DNA of 64,000 nt from Whitmania pigra (lineage: Eukaryota > Annelida > Clitellata > Hirudinida > Haemopidae): contig JAJTWR010000067.1 in assembly GCA_021613335.1 (NCBI GenBank), forward strand, positions 1,189,501-1,253,500, given 5' to 3'. Position 1 is the first letter of the stretch. Every line of letters starts with the position of its first letter. This document shows, piece by piece, positions 1 through 31,900 of this stretch. The notes under the pieces were generated by a model that saw only the letters and a program-made list of their open reading frames with translations, had not been told where the DNA came from and did no database searches. A program made the position numbers and the translations under genes.

Positions 1-784
1 AAACATTTGACTACTGCACGATGATGACAGTGTTGATGGCAGTTGTTATGGCGACTAAATGGCGGTGGTTATTGTGATGATGTTAGTTATGATGGTGGTT
101 GGTTGTAGGTTTATAGAAAAAGCATTCATCATCATACCGGGACCGTTCAATGCAAATTTGATTTTCTTTTCTTTTTGACAACTGCATTATATGACGACCG
201 TACAAGTGACAACTACGGTAACGTAATCATCGTTAGGGTTCAGGTGAATGTCAAGGGTGACTTTTAATCAAATAGTACGTGTATGATAATTATTACTAAT
301 ATTATTGTTAATATTATCTTGTTATCATTAATCTTGTTGTTTCTAAACAATATCGTCACCATTGATAGGGTTTTGACGTTGCAATCATTCGAACGTCATC
401 TGTTGTTCTGCGATTTCATCATTCCAAGCAAAACGCAAAAATAGTGAATTTCAAGATCAATGAAAAGGTGAATTGTAAATGTTCAAATAAAAAATGAATC
501 TCGGAATTTCCGTCTCATTCTTCCGTTCTTCTATCATTCGTCTGAGGATGAAGGTTACGAATTGACTCTTGCCATCTCCACGATGTCTTGTGACTCTTCT
601 TCGTTTACGATGCAGTCTGCAACGAGATTGATTGATAGATAGGTAAGTAGATGTTAAAATAATTAAATTAATAGTTAGATTAATAAATTAATCAAAATAT
701 TTGACCATTATAAAAATTATTGTTAAATTTATTATTTGTAATTAATTAATAGTGATAGTCGTTATGTTTATCAATGTCATGATG
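1..784. other. Gene-free left edge, 3' of the SPATA4-like gene
   Basis: No exon with plausible splice sites was recognised. The first 120 bases are rich in ATG/GTT triplets, and the rest is AT-rich. A reverse-strand AATAAA (TTTATT at 728-733) lies about 55 bases past the stop codon of the SPATA4-like gene and is a reasonable poly(A) signal for it. Confidence 0.5.
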
Positions 785-2762
785 TCATGGATACAGACCT
801 GGGTGTAGGTGCACCTGAGCAGAAGGGGGCGGTGTGCGCCTCAGGGCCACCTCGGCCATCTTCTCCACGTGGCAGAATTTCTCAGGGTGGTTTTCCTTCA
901 TCAGTGTGACCTGCCTGTTGTGCTCCTTCAGGATAGCCATGGACTGGTCGGTGCAAATGTTTTTAGTTTACTATATATTATTAATAGTGCTATTAATTAT
1001 AATTATATTATTAGTTAACATTATTGTTTATAGTTTGTCTGAATTTTTATATTCATTATTTAGTTTGAATAATCAATCTTTACTAGGCCTTATAATACGA
1101 AATTACTATTATATTTACTATTATTATTATTATATTTATTATTACTAAGAACATTTTAGAGGCATCTATAGAGAAAAAAAATCCCATCAGCATCTCGTCA
1201 ACAAGGTCAAAGTCGAAGAAGCCCACTTTTGCTTTCTGAGTCTGCAGGTCTTTATTCAGCCTCTGTTCCGTGTCCTTGAAGTTTGCCCTGATGGCGGAGA
1301 CGGCGGTGGACCTGGTGTAGAGTGGCGAGTCGTCGTGGTAACTGTGGTCCGCAAAGAACTTGGAGTAGCTGAAATCTTGTCGATTGGGTACTCTGCAGTT
1401 TGTAAGATTCGATGTTATATTCGGTATTAGTTTTAATCTTTTGAAGTTTCGATTGTTTTCGTATTGAATTGAAATTATTATTTTATTAAAATGTATTGAG
1501 AAAAATTCTGATGAAACACTTGTGATGTATTACTCAAGTTTTGCCTTAGGACTCTTGATGAGTCATCAGGAAAGTGGACTTAATGCAAGATCATCCCTAG
1601 AACCACCCTTAATCTATTAAAGTGCTTTTAAACTTATTAATCTTAACCCCTTATTTCCCCCAAACCGTTGTTCCCTCCACTCACTGCCAGTGGGTGAGCT
1701 GCTCGAAGAGTTTTATGAGAAGAGCTTTTCCTGCGCCGTGTTTGCAGTGCATCGAGGCTTCGACGAGAGAGTCTGGAATGACTAGATCCATCTTTTCCAT
1801 GACCTGGTGATGATGATAAAGGGCTTGTAATCATAAATGTTGATTCATCAGCATTTCATTGTCTCTATTTTTTTTAATTTAGAGAAATTTTATTCAACAT
1901 CTTTCACTCAAACATTTAAAGAAATGCAAGAAACCAAAATAAGATTTATGACTCAATATGCTTTATATCCTTCAATATCATTTATTTCTTTAATACCAAC
2001 CTTCTTTAGCAGAGCCCAGTTGTGTACCTTCATCTCGAGGCCGTTTCCCTTGAAAATACTGGCTGCATGGAACAGTTTGCCATGCTTTCCCAATATCTCA
2101 GACACGAGCACACCGCTCGCTAGGTCCCTTGAACATATCTCAGAAAGTCAATAGGGCTCATGTTTTTTATTCATTATTGGTTCATATTTCTGACATAATA
2201 TATATAATCTAACATCTTATATTTTAGCTTTAAATCTTTCCATAATCAACGAAACATCCCCACGGGGCACCCAATCAAAAGCAGCTAACACTCGGCCAAC
2301 CATGGATTGCCACATCAAGTTGTTGACAAACGACTCCTATGGCACTGATAGTAATCATTCACAAGACGTGATCTCACTAAGTTAGCGTCGTTGAGACGTT
2401 TTGGTAAATTTAGCCACAAAAGCAGTGAGTCAGCTTATTGACCTAAACACGAAACTGTGTAAACATGTAAAAGTTGCTTTCTGTAAACTTGAATGCAAAT
2501 AAATCACAGATAGCTTTGCACCATTTATATTGTGACTAAAGTGAACACTTTTAACCCGCTCACATCATCCCACATAGCCGTCCTGACTCGAACGCTTCTG
2601 TGTCAGCGAGTCTCTCACCCGTTTGAATTAAAATATCAACATAAATACTCAACCAATAAAGTAAGACTCCCCACCCACTACCTACCACTGCGGGTTGAGA
2701 TAGGGGTGCTTGAGACCGAGGGACTGAAGCCACTTGATGACATCCCGAGGTAGGCCAGACAT
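785..2762 (-). CDS. SPATA4: SPATA4-like CH-domain (sperm flagellar family) protein
   Basis: The five-exon model is 2762-2686, 2127-2001, 1803-1685, 1392-~1146 and 943-785, about 242 residues; human SPATA4 is about 305. The N-terminus (MSGLPRDVIKWLQSLGL) and exon 2 (VHNWALLKK) match the CH-like domain shared by SPATA4 and SPEF1. Exon 3 carries the family stretch MHCKHGAGKALLIKLFEQLTH. Exon 4 has DHSYHDDSPLYTRSTAVSAI, corresponding to the conserved SYQ...SRSTVS region. The last exon is charged and ends at TGA 785-787. The family is expressed in testis and linked to axonemes. Phases agree at every junction, but the exon 4 donor is uncertain: GT sites that keep the frame also occur earlier in the exon. 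The exon 2 acceptor was chosen because it alone keeps the frame. The gene lies about 0.95 kb beyond the stop of the upstream receptor kinase, on the same strand. Confidence 0.82.
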
Positions 2763-3710
2763 CCTCAGAACACGCAGTTGTTTTATTTAATTTATATGAT
2801 TACCAAATCCTCGAAACGAACGTCAGTGATGAAACAGCTACAACGACGACAGAATCGCCCCTGCAGTGACGGCAGCAGCTACGTCGAAGAATTTAGTCGC
2901 TCTTAGTCCGGAGATTACGCTTACTTTGGCTCAAATGTTGATAAACAGAAAATACAATCGTATCCAAGCAACACTACGCGCGCATAAAATCATAGAATCT
3001 TATTTAGTTCATCGAAATATAGTGTACGTAACAAGCGAATATTTAGAAGCACAACTTATTGTAACCAAGTAGTTGTCGACACAACTATCGTGTAAATTAT
3101 GTAAAATATAATAACAATTAATTATGTCAATTAATGAAATACTAACATCAACGAACGCGCCAACACAGACCAATTAACATCAATCATTTGATACAACCCC
3201 TCCCCCTTGGTTGACGAATTCAGATCAAGTCCTTAAAATCTCAATGAAGACAATGAAAGTCAAAACAACAAAATTCTCACAATGAACGAGTGAAAGAACG
3301 GCCGAATGAATGAATGAATGAGGGATGAAGTGATGAATTCAAAAAACGGAAAGACGTGAATAAATGTCAAGGCGACATGCGCGACGATCTAAAAATAGTA
3401 CAAGTTAGGACCCGCCCATCAGACTAAGAAAATACTTATGTGGTCAACAAAATATAAAAGGCACCCAGCTCACCAACGTCTTCATCCATCACATCGTTGC
3501 CTGTATTCAATTACTCACTCACCTATCACCATCATCATCACTACAATCATCTTCACTATTATTATCATCATAAATTGATGCCAAAAAGCATAACAAGTAA
3601 TTTACAGAGAAACATGACCTTGTTAATAATGATCACCTTGATAGTGATTGTGATTAATACTATGATAATAATGACTACAGTGGTGGTGATGATGACAGTG
3701 ACAATGACAT
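2763..3710. other. Intergenic spacer between the receptor kinase and the SPATA4-like gene
   Basis: This is 0.95 kb with no recognisable exon. It should hold the 3' end of the receptor kinase transcript and the promoter of the SPATA4-like gene. A plus-strand TATAAAAGG near 3453 points away from both genes. Open frames here are short and low in complexity. Confidence 0.45.
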
Positions 3711-21628
<17,918 letters not shown>

Positions 21629-21924
21629 TACTCTTCTGGTGCCGGAGACACGCCGACGCGTTTTAACGTCTGCTGCCGACGCATGCATTTCATTTATGTA
21701 GCGCAGTATTTTTTTTTCAAGAGCGGCGCCATATTGAAACTCAATCCGGACGATGAATATTTTTAAAATTCACTCTCCATCGAATTCTTTCATTCCATTG
21801 TGTTCTATTTTTAGGATTTGATAATTTATTTATGAGCGATGGAACTGTTATTTATGGGCAATGTTGCCTTTGTAGACTGATTCTTTGGTGGTATAATGTG
21901 CCATTCCTTACTACTTTGAAGTAA

Positions 21925-21936
21925 TATAATAATAAT

Positions 21937-21997
<61 letters not shown>
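21925..21997. repeat. (AAT)n repeat
   Basis: AATAATAAT with TTAATTAAT interruptions. Confidence 0.92.
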
Positions 21998-21999
<2 letters not shown>

Positions 22000-22960
22000 T
22001 ATATAACTATTCCTATTAGTTATACAATTAATGTCAATGTCGCATTTGCTAGCCAATCTTTCATCTTTATAATAATATTTTATCAATGGTATGATAATAT
22101 AAAAGCTTGTAATATCGTCTTAGTAAACATCTTATATTACGTGTTACTATCATCATCGTAGGCATCATTGCCACCAACGTCGTCGTCTTCATCATCTCAT
22201 ATCTTCTATTCTTTCACTCAACCTTCAATTCTTCTGTCTGGCGTCCTTCAAGGACTTGTTTGACAGCAGGGCGTTGATTCGAACCTCACTTTGGGCATCA
22301 GATGTCAACACATGAGATGATGACACGGCACTGAGGTTGGCTGAGTATCATCATCATCATCATAGTCATCGTCATCACCATCGTCGTCGTAATTATTATC
22401 ATCTAGATAGTTATATCACCAACAGCAAGAACACCAATATCATCAACATATGATATAACAATGCACTGAGATTGGGTGAGAGTCATCGTCATCTCTATAA
22501 CTAATTGTTTCCAACTATATCGTAGTACTGTATGTGTTATAATATACATTATAATTACTAATATTAATTAAGTAATACTAATTAATGCTTAATTATCGTA
22601 GTATACTATATATCGTAATATTACTAATTAATTATTAGTAAGAAAATTTTAGAAATTAATTATTATTATTAAGTATTAATTAGAGTTACAACATCACCAA
22701 CGTCACAATCCCCATCATCATCAGCAGCAGCATCGCGAGGAGTACTTATACAACAAACTGGTGCAAGAAGACATTGAGCGACCGCATTACCACTGTCACC
22801 GTATGTAGACAGATACAGACAAACATCGACAGTGTAAACAATATTCAGAGGGTGTTAATTGATCACCCACAGGCTCTGACCTCGGTGACGTCATAGTCCA
22901 GTGACCTCTGACACGAACCAGATCTTTCACGGCTCGCTAATGAGAGTAGGTACCTTAAGG

Positions 22961-23066
22961 GATGACGACGACGATGATGATGACGACGGCGACGACGACG
23001 ACGACGACGATGATGATGGCAATGATGATGACTACGACGATGATGATTATGATGATGATGGTTAAT
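22961..23066. repeat. (GAC)n/(GAT)n repeat
   Basis: GACGACGACGATGATGATGAC blocks followed by GATGATTATGATGATG. Confidence 0.93.
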
Positions 23067-23363
23067 GTAGCGTTAATGTTGACACTAGAGATATCCGGCA
23101 GAGATACTTGTCAGACAGTTTGCACAGGAGGTATTAAGTATTTTATAACCCCTCTTCATTGGTACTCCACAGCTCACTGCTAACTTATCACTATGGTGAT
23201 AATTATCATTGAACGATGATGAGGATGATGATGGAGCTCTTGCTGATGATGATGGTAATGATGAAAGAAGAAGAAGACTACGATGAAGGATGGAAGCCAT
23301 TGGCCACTCGTTTGTAGCGAGGTCCGGTTTGCAACATCTCTCGGCTTTTTTTTCAAGATTTCC

Positions 23364-23503
23364 TCCATCCATTCATCCACCCACCCATCCATCCGTCCAT
23401 CTAACCATCCATCCATCTAACCATCCATCTATCCATCCATCCATCTATCCATCCATCCATCTATCCATCCATCCATCTATCCATCCATCCACCAATCCAT
23501 TCA
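23364..23503. repeat. (CATC)n minisatellite-like array
   Basis: CCATCCATCCATCTA blocks repeat with period 4 and a longer 12-20 bp rhythm set by the CTA/CTAA variants. Confidence 0.95.
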
Positions 23504-23746
23504 TGTTTTGATATCAAGTGGCTCCACTTGCTCAGGACCTATTCGAGCACTCGATCTTTATATCTCTATCGTAATATCTTTCCCTTAAAACTCGTCTTTA
23601 TGAAGTTGCCCTCAATACTCGTCTGCTCAAATGTCGCTTTCACACTCTGCTTAGGTCTATACGTCTTCGTCCTCTTCTTTGTCTTTGTCCTGCTCTCCAT
23701 ACTTGTTTGTGCTTTCATTCATTATTTCCATTCGTTCTTCGTTCTT

Positions 23747-23908
23747 CGTCCATCCATCCATCCATCCATCCATCCATCCATCCATCCATCCATCCACACA
23801 TCCATCCATCCATCCATCTACCCATTCATCCATCCATCCATCCATCCATCCATCCACACATCCATCCATCCATCCATCTACCCATCCATCCATCCACACA
23901 TCCATCTC
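23747..23908. repeat. (CATC)n array with higher-order unit of about 57 bp
   Basis: Within the CATC run, the variant blocks CCACACATCC and CTACCCATTC recur at a spacing of about 57 bp for two and a half copies. It gives spurious [11 protein letters not shown] frames. Confidence 0.93.
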
Positions 23909-24723
23909 CATTATTATTGAGACTGCCTCCTTCATCGTGTGGAAACAACGAAGAACACGTAGAAAGAAGTTCCACTCTTCCGCATGTTTTTGTTGTTCTT
24001 TCCTGCTTTCATCCTTTCATGCTTTTCCCAACGTCTTTCCGGGCGCCGAGTTTGTTCGGGAAGAAGGCTCCCACGCCAGGACGGAGAAAACAATCGAGCA
24101 TGAAACTGCAGCAGTAGCAACTTGTGCCCAATTTCTCGGCACCTTAGCACGTGTTGGCTCTTAGACCTAAGTTACACACTGACTTAACTACAGGGCAATA
24201 GGCGCCCTCCTGTCCACACACCCCCACCCAATAACTTCCCTGCTAGGGGGCACAAAATTATCAGCTTCGCCCAGTGAGCCTAAACTCATGTTCTATCCAA
24301 TCCTTTGTAGTACTAAATTACTCTCAAGGGTGAGGGTATGAAAATCCCCAACCCATTCAAATCGAGGTTTAATTCACCTTGGGAGTTCAATTCACGCGAT
24401 GAGGAACGAAAAGCCGAGTTAAGTATTCGTAAACATCGTCATCACTATCATCATCTTAGTCATCGTCATCGTCGTCGTCGTTAATTATCACAGTCGATAC
24501 AAATACATTGTCGCTGTTTACACATGTTCCTTACAATTATCACATCATCTACGTGTCATTATCACATCATTACCATCATCAGCATTTCATTTGAATTTAT
24601 AATTTGATGTGTTTATATAGTAGTCATTGGATTGTCCCGAGTGCGTTTGGAAATCTCCAATGAAATCTTAAATGATAACGATACCAGATAATGATACATA
24701 TACGACGACGACGACTACAAAGA

Positions 24724-24727
<4 letters not shown>

Positions 24728-24758
<31 letters not shown>

Positions 24759-24760
24759 GT
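24728..24760. repeat. (GAT)n repeat
   Basis: Eleven or so GAT triplets. Confidence 0.95.
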
Positions 24761-25078
24761 CGGCACGAGACTTAGATAAGATACGGTTCTTATGAACTGC
24801 TTCGATTTGTTTAAACTTATCTACGTAAACAATTTCAACATCAAGATGATAATGAATCGTGATTTTAGCCGATTATGATAGTGATGATGATGATGACGAC
24901 AATGATGATGATGATGACGATGTCATCGAGATTCAAGTCCTTCGTTAAGATTACTTAGTCAAAATAAACTAAGGAGTGGAATGAAAATAAGCAGCATGAG
25001 TCAGAAATCAAATGTAAATGGAAACAACAGTATTACATTTAACTATTATTAATAATTGTTATTTAATAATATAATCAT

Positions 25079-25143
25079 CACTAACATCATTATCATTATT
25101 ATTATCATTGCCATCATCATCATCACTATTATTATTATTATTA

Positions 25144-25223
<80 letters not shown>

Positions 25224-25227
25224 TATT

Positions 25228-25259
<32 letters not shown>

Positions 25260-25261
25260 TT
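25079..25261. repeat. (ATT)n array grading into (ATC)n
   Basis: A long ATT run from about 25127 changes to TATTATCATCATC near 25224 and ends with about nine ATC units. Confidence 0.96.
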
Positions 25262-25479
25262 TAACCTCCTCATCCTTTACTTTCGTCATACAGCTCTTGC
25301 TTTCGTTTTTGAAATATGGCCTGTTTACACTGATGGGAATTTAACTTTTTTGAGCATCATCGTCATCATAATCATCAACACACTCAGTTCATCCACGTCT
25401 GTGTCTTTGTTCTCCTCTTTGTTTGTCTTTCTGTCCTCTTTTGTGAGATTGCATTTACAAGGCTACCCAAACATGCACC

Positions 25480-25585
25480 CACTCCCCCATTCATCCACCC
25501 ACCCATCTATACATCCATCCATCGCCTGGCCACCCATTCATTCATCCACCTACCCGCCCATCCATCCAACCTATCACCCTTCACC
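25480..25585. repeat. Degenerate CATC/CACC repeat
   Basis: CATCCACCCACCCATCTATACATCCATCC and similar motifs. Confidence 0.85.
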
Positions 25586-26975
25586 TCCTAGAATAACCAT
25601 CAAAACCATTCCACTCCAGAGTTGTTCAAGCATAAATTATTGCTCAGCAGCAGATAATGCTTCCTAAAGATGGAGATGCAAAGATGAATGGAGATAGTGA
25701 GTAAAGGAGTGTATTACGGCAATTATTACTGGTGCGTGAAGAGAATAGTCCAAACGTACGTATGGAACAACATTCGGTCTCTCCAGCTGAAAACGCCGTC
25801 GTCATAATCGTCATCAACATCAACTTCCTCGTTGTCATCATCACGATCATAGTCACGACCGATGTCTTAGTGACCGTTATAATCACTTTCAACGATTATA
25901 ATAATATTTAATTATTTAATAATAGCCGAATTACTTGCATCTAATAAAACATTCGGACATCGAATTAAAAACCTTAATAATAATAACAACAACAATAATA
26001 ATAATAATAACTCCCAAATCGTCATCAATAGTCGACATTAATCCATCCATCCATCCATCCATCCAACCATCTATCCATGCGTCAATCAAACAATCAATTT
26101 ATACAGCGCTGTTTATTTTCCACATCTATCAAGATTATCTCTCCATAGATATCGGAGGTCGATTCCAGTTTACTCGACGACGACGATGATGATGATGATG
26201 ATGATGATTAGAAAATATCGGAAATTGCAAGTAAATTTTTAACAACTGATAAGCATTCAATTTAAACAACCATCGAATCAATCAATCAATCAATTATCAT
26301 TCAGTCGATGGCATTTATCTAGCGCCTTCTTTTCACCGATGAAGCAGGAAACTTGACGTCCTAAGTTCAACAAGTTCATCAACTCAAGCAGGAAGTTCCT
26401 TATGTGTTTTGTTTGCTCTCCATGTTTCATGTTTTGTATGCTTGTATATTTTGTATGTATGTTTTTGTATGTTGCCTATATTTCGCTCTGATGATTCTTT
26501 CACGTTATGCAATGTATTACGTCGTTAATTGCATGTTTTTAGAAACTTGTTTACGACACTCTTACTGCACGAGTGCAATGTAAACAAAGGAGTATGCTTC
26601 TTCGTTACTAAGCAACAGGATGTAAAAGTCATCATTACCATCATCACCATAATCATAAACATCATGGTCATCGCTTGCTTAGCATCTTGATGTTCTTTTA
26701 AACTCACAAAAAAATGCGTTAATGAGTTAGCAGCTTTAAAGTCTGACCTGAGGGTCAACAGTTCAAGTCCAAGGTGAAATTGGAAGCATCAAGATCATCA
26801 TCATCACCGTCATCATTATCATCATAGTTAAACATTGTAAATGTGTCTTACAGCAGTCACAACCTGTTTATTAATCTAACCATATTGATCACAACGCCGT
26901 CATCATCATCGTCATCATCACCACCACTAATATCATCATCGAGGCCATTTTCACGCTCTCGTTAGAAGTTAGTTG

Positions 26976-27105
26976 CAGGCGTTAATGGGACATCATCATC
27001 ATCATCATCATCAGCTTCATCATAACCATCGTCAATGCCATCATAATCATCATCTGCATTATCACATAGTCATCATCATCATCATCGTCATCATAACCTC
27101 AAAAA
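26976..27105. repeat. (ATC)n repeats
   Basis: Two pure ATC runs (about 26992-27015 and 27070-27095) joined by degenerate ATC-rich sequence. Confidence 0.9.
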
Positions 27106-27279
27106 ATATTCACCTAAAGCAAAGTACCCACGTTCCCCGCAACCTAGCCCCGCCCCAGATGGAATGAGTGAGTGGTGCGCAGTTGTCGACAGCGTTTGTT
27201 TATTCGACTGCTGGAAATGGACCACTGACAACGATCAATTGACCTCAGAACTTGAAAGAAGAGCAACATACGATACCCA

Positions 27280-27366
27280 GGAGTGAGTGAGTGAATGAAT
27301 GGATGAGTGAATGAATGGATGAGTGAATGAATGGATGAGTGAATGAATGAATGAGTGAGCGAGTGT
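27280..27366. repeat. 16-bp tandem repeat GAGTGAATGAATGGAT
   Basis: GAGTGAATGAATGGAT is repeated three to four times, flanked by plain GAGT and GAAT units. Confidence 0.93.
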
Positions 27367-28989
27367 GACAAGTTGGTTTCAATTGAGCAGGAATTCCTAA
27401 TCAAGTCGATTCAATAAATATTCCTCTCTCGATGACGAAGAGAACAAAAATTTCCCCTCAAGGACGTGTTTTCAACTCGAAATAGCAGAATTAATTAATA
27501 AATTAATAACTGCATTGGTTGATGTCGATGACAACAACAGTCAACAGTGTTATGTTAATTAGCTCATTAATACGTTTTAATGACATAATAGTTTGCAATT
27601 AGATAACATTGATATTAGATTATTAAATGTTACATGATGCCAATATATGTTACTTTAAATCACACTAGTTTTAAGTAACGCGATCAATAGATATCTATAA
27701 TTATATACTGCTATAATCACTTTCAAATCTAAATTCAAAATCACTATGCAATCTGTATAATCAAATAATCAATCAAACAAAATAAGATAACGAATCCAAA
27801 TATTTATCATCGAAATCGATCCATACACATTGTCGCGCTCAAAATGGATGACTTAAAAATTAAAAAAAACCCTGAAAAATCGTCATCACATTCCTTTTCA
27901 ATCTTTACCTATTTCGAGTGGCAAACCGGAAGAGGGCATTAGGTTATTCATGGCGACGATGAGGAGAAAGACACATCCGTGGCGTTCAAAGGATTTCAAA
28001 TTCTTTGTCCACATGATTTCCGTGCAGGTCGTCCTTAGAAAGTTAAGTCGAAGGCTTCTTCTGTCCTTTCTTTACAAGTAAAATGAACAATATATACCTC
28101 CTTCTTTTAATCTCTAATAAAAAAAATACTAGACAAAGAAATAGCGTTCTTAAGCTCTACAGAATCTGGATAGTGTTAAGACCACCCGCTAACTAATTGT
28201 AATGTTCACGAGAGATGGCTGGCTCGCTCAGCCAGTGACTTATAAACTCTCCCGGGCGGAGCTTATCATTGGCTACTTGAAAGTTTATTGATAAGCGGGC
28301 TTGCTTGTTTGTTTTACTAACTATTTAGTATGCAAACATAAGCGCTTATTATTACAACGCCATTGTGCCCGCATGTTTGCCTTGTTCGTTCTTTGTATGC
28401 GATAAAAAAAAAGTTAACTTTAAAAAAGCGAATCATGCTTCATTATATAGTTCATTCATTTCATTATCTAAACGACTTACCGAACGGTTTTCCTATAAAT
28501 CTTTTGATAAGGTTTATTGGAAACAAAAAGCCGCGTGTTTTAAAAACAAGCGCAGGCGAATGTTATAGATTAAAAATGAGCTGCCATTAATAATGTAAAC
28601 ATGCTAGCATGCAATTGAAATTTAAACTAATTAAACGACAGCAGGGAAGGTGCTAGTAGATTTTTTGCTGTTTTTCCATAAACAACTCATAATATTAAAA
28701 AAAAACAGTTTTATTAAATTGAACAAGAGCCGGACAAATATCTGGTTTCTTAGAAAAGTCGTCAGCAATGATAAGAGGCGCCCTAAAATAGAAATAGTTT
28801 AAAAACAAATAATTCTGCATTCCAATTGAAGGCATTTAAACACTGAAATATATTTAGATATAAAGAACGCACAGCTCTAATTTATTGTGTGTACGTTGGT
28901 TGCGGCATTGGATACCGATTTGTTTGTGCATTATAATCAGAAGCTCGCATTTTCTGTGGGAAGAGAATTTAATAATTAACGGAAAAACA

Positions 28990-31900
28990 ATGAATAAACC
29001 GGTAGCAGATGTCGGCCTGTTTAACGGAACAAAAAGTTCCTACAGTCGTGAAACTCACCAAATGCTAAAAGGTTTCGTTTTTTTAAATCTTTTTCGGATT
29101 GACATCTAAACTCATCACTCTGGCTGACGTTTTTATTGACATTAAAAGCTAACACTTCAAGCTTTTCTGAGATACTCCCAAGATGATTCAATATCAAATT
29201 ATTTTCTGTTGGATTCCTGATTAGGCTGTCGGCGAAGGGATTTTCTTTGAACAGATTGGGGACGTCAAAAATAAGCTTTTAAGATTTAGAGATAGTGAGA
29301 AATATAAGTGCAAAAGGAGAGGGAATGAATATTTTTGGAAATTAGCTAATAAATAGTGAATTAATTGCCGATGAAATAAGATGTAAAGTCTCGCATCATG
29401 AGACGGTCTGTTCTTGCCTTCTTGTTTGTTTGTTTGTTTTTGGCTTGCTTCTTTTTGTTTTAATTTACTGTGCCATGCTGTTTTCATTACTCTCATCAAA
29501 AAAGATGAAATCTACTGCCAGCTGCAGTTCCTGTTATATTACATCAACATTTAGTTGATGCTAAAGTGTAGCTATTATAGATTATGTCATTGTCATGATT
29601 TTTTATTGCCAACCCAAATGGGAGATTATTAATTTAAATGTTTTTAATATATTAATATTATTTTGTTTACATTTATAAAGTTGATTTTATTCTTCTAATT
29701 CAATAAAAAATTTTTCCAGTCATGATGGATGAAGCAAAACTGACAAACCTCCAGCGCAAGCAGATCCACGAAGCCATAAAAAGAAAGTTTCAAATTGTTT
29801 AGAAACTTTTTTCTCTTTGGGTGAAGAGTCATCCTACATGTCTTTGAATAATTGCTTAAATTATGAAATTAAACTTGCTATTAAAATATTAAGATCAATA
29901 ATAATATTATTATTTTATTTTTAAACAAATTTATTTATATATATTAGAAATTATTTATTCATATTTCTTATTCATCGAGTTATTTATCCATACTTGTAAT
30001 TGATTAAATTAATTACTTATATTAAATTATTATTTTTTATCTTGTCTATATTTATGTAATTACCCTTGTGGCAAGTTTAAATTAGAATGTTGGATAACAC
30101 TTTCAATGAAAGAAGTTGCCATATCCTTTTTACAGAACAATTTGGTCGGGATTTTATTGTCGACATTACTTTGGTGCAAGCAGTAAATTTTAATTTTTAA
30201 CTGAGTGCTAAATTTTTACTCGGCCCGCCATCAATCTTGGTGCTGCTTAATATTCATGCGAAACATTATCCAACAACTTTGTTTTTCTTCATTTAAAATT
30301 TTTCTGCTGTTTTTTTAAAATGAAAATCGTCAAAAATGTGAATAGTTTTTGCCCGTTCGATCACAGGTCAGGGATCTTTGCCGACGAGTTTGCCAAACGA
30401 GAGCAGAACATCTTCTGCTCAAAGGAAGAATGGTCAGAATGCCCCAAAGAGGCAGGTTGATGTCCTTTGATTGACATTTTATTTAAAATTCTGAAAGGTC
30501 TACTACCTACACCCCGGACTAATATTGGCATTAAAATCATCTTGCGATAGGTTTAAACTTAACTGATTTATGATCAATCAAAAATTGTAATGTTTTATAT
30601 GACTGTCCATTCAAAAGTTTTTACTGGTCTTCAATCAACGTCGGCATTTTTTTTAAATCATCGACATTGTCTAGTCTAAAGTTGGGATCTCATCAAAGTC
30701 GTTTTTATGTCAAATTTTTATTTCATTCTCATTTTTGTTATCGATTTAATTTGTTAATTTAAAGTGAATTTATCAAGTTTAATCATTCGTATCAATTGAA
30801 TATCACTGATTCCAAGGTACTTCTGATGTTAGGCAGTGTTCCATATGAATTATTTATTATTATTAATATTATTAATTATTATAATAGTTATTATTATACT
30901 ATAATATTATTATTATTGTTGCTATTGTTATTACTGTTCATCATTTAATTTAGTATTTAAATTATAACTTTTTAAACAAAACCTTTAGAACGGTGAAATC
31001 TGGAATCTTAACTAACACATAACTTCTTAACTTCCTTACGCAGATCACTAAAGAGCGGTTTAAAGACCTATGATCAGATTAAAGCATCAGGTGCCTACGA
31101 AGTCGAACACTACCTGCCTCCTCCAGTCACTAAATATGGTAAACTGCCACCTAGGAGGCCTTAAAAATAGTTCTTTCAGACTCCATAAATATTGAGTCAT
31201 ATATCACCATGAAGGATTTACCTCATGCTTAATTCCAGTTAAAATCATCACGATTGAGCAAATTACAACTTCGCTTCACCAGTTATTCACTTTAAAGAAT
31301 ATTTGCATATTTATGCAAATTTAGCGAGCTAAGCAAGTTGTGTTTTCAAGTTCTTAAAAGCCCAAACTTTTACTCCTAAGGGGGCAGCTATGAAAGGGAC
31401 AAGGAACGTCTGACAAACATCATGGCCTTTGGTGAGGATGTGTCCCTAAACAAAGCCAAGGCAAAAGAAAAGCCTGCCCCCAGAGAGGTCTCCAAGGTCA
31501 AAGAGGTTGATAGGTTTGAAGAGCGTAAGTCAAGGCAGTGCCAACTTTCAACTCAGATGTACTTGTCCACCGCACTTTAAAAAATTAAACCACACCTCTG
31601 CATATTATTCGAATGATGCAAAATTATCCTGCTAAGATCTTGAATTTGTATTTCCATTTATTTACCAATCCACCAATCCGATTGCTCTATCGATTCTTGA
31701 TCATTCACCGCCTGCATCCATTCATTTCCTCAAACAGTCCAGCTCGAGATTGAAGACAGGAGACAGTTTCTTGAGACAATGACCAAATTAGGAAAAGCTG
31801 GGGAATATCGAAACAAAATTGAAACTGAAATCTCGCAGGTCAGACCTGGTATTTACAGTTTTTCAAGCCAGCCTAAGTCTTATGGTGTATTGAAGTGTAT

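Larger units (their letters stand above)
21629..28989. other. Gene-poor, microsatellite-dense intergenic region
   Basis: More than 7 kb between the receptor kinase and the C22orf23-like gene, which are divergently oriented. It contains at least ten simple-sequence arrays (GAC/GAT, CATC, ATC, AAT, GAATGAAT). I found no exon with conserved protein content. From about 28.1 to 29.0 kb the sequence is unique-looking AT-rich DNA that should include the promoter of the C22orf23-like gene. Open frames here either encode repeat peptides or show no family resemblance. Confidence 0.65.

Noticed and set aside
3453..3500. TATAAAAGG as a promoter for a plus-strand gene
   Set aside because: No plausible plus-strand exon follows; the downstream frame is low-complexity His/Thr.
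23747..23908. Regularly spaced repeats that might suggest a CRISPR array
   Set aside because: The sequence is eukaryotic, and the period is a 4-bp microsatellite with no unique spacers.
23180..24164. HPSIHPS and WMDGWMDG frames resembling repeat proteins
   Set aside because: They are frame-shifted readings of the CATC arrays. All frames stay open because the 4-bp repeat has no stop codon.
28363..28590. Plus-strand open frame of 75 codons upstream of the C22orf23-like gene
   Set aside because: It has no family resemblance and no supporting splice pattern.
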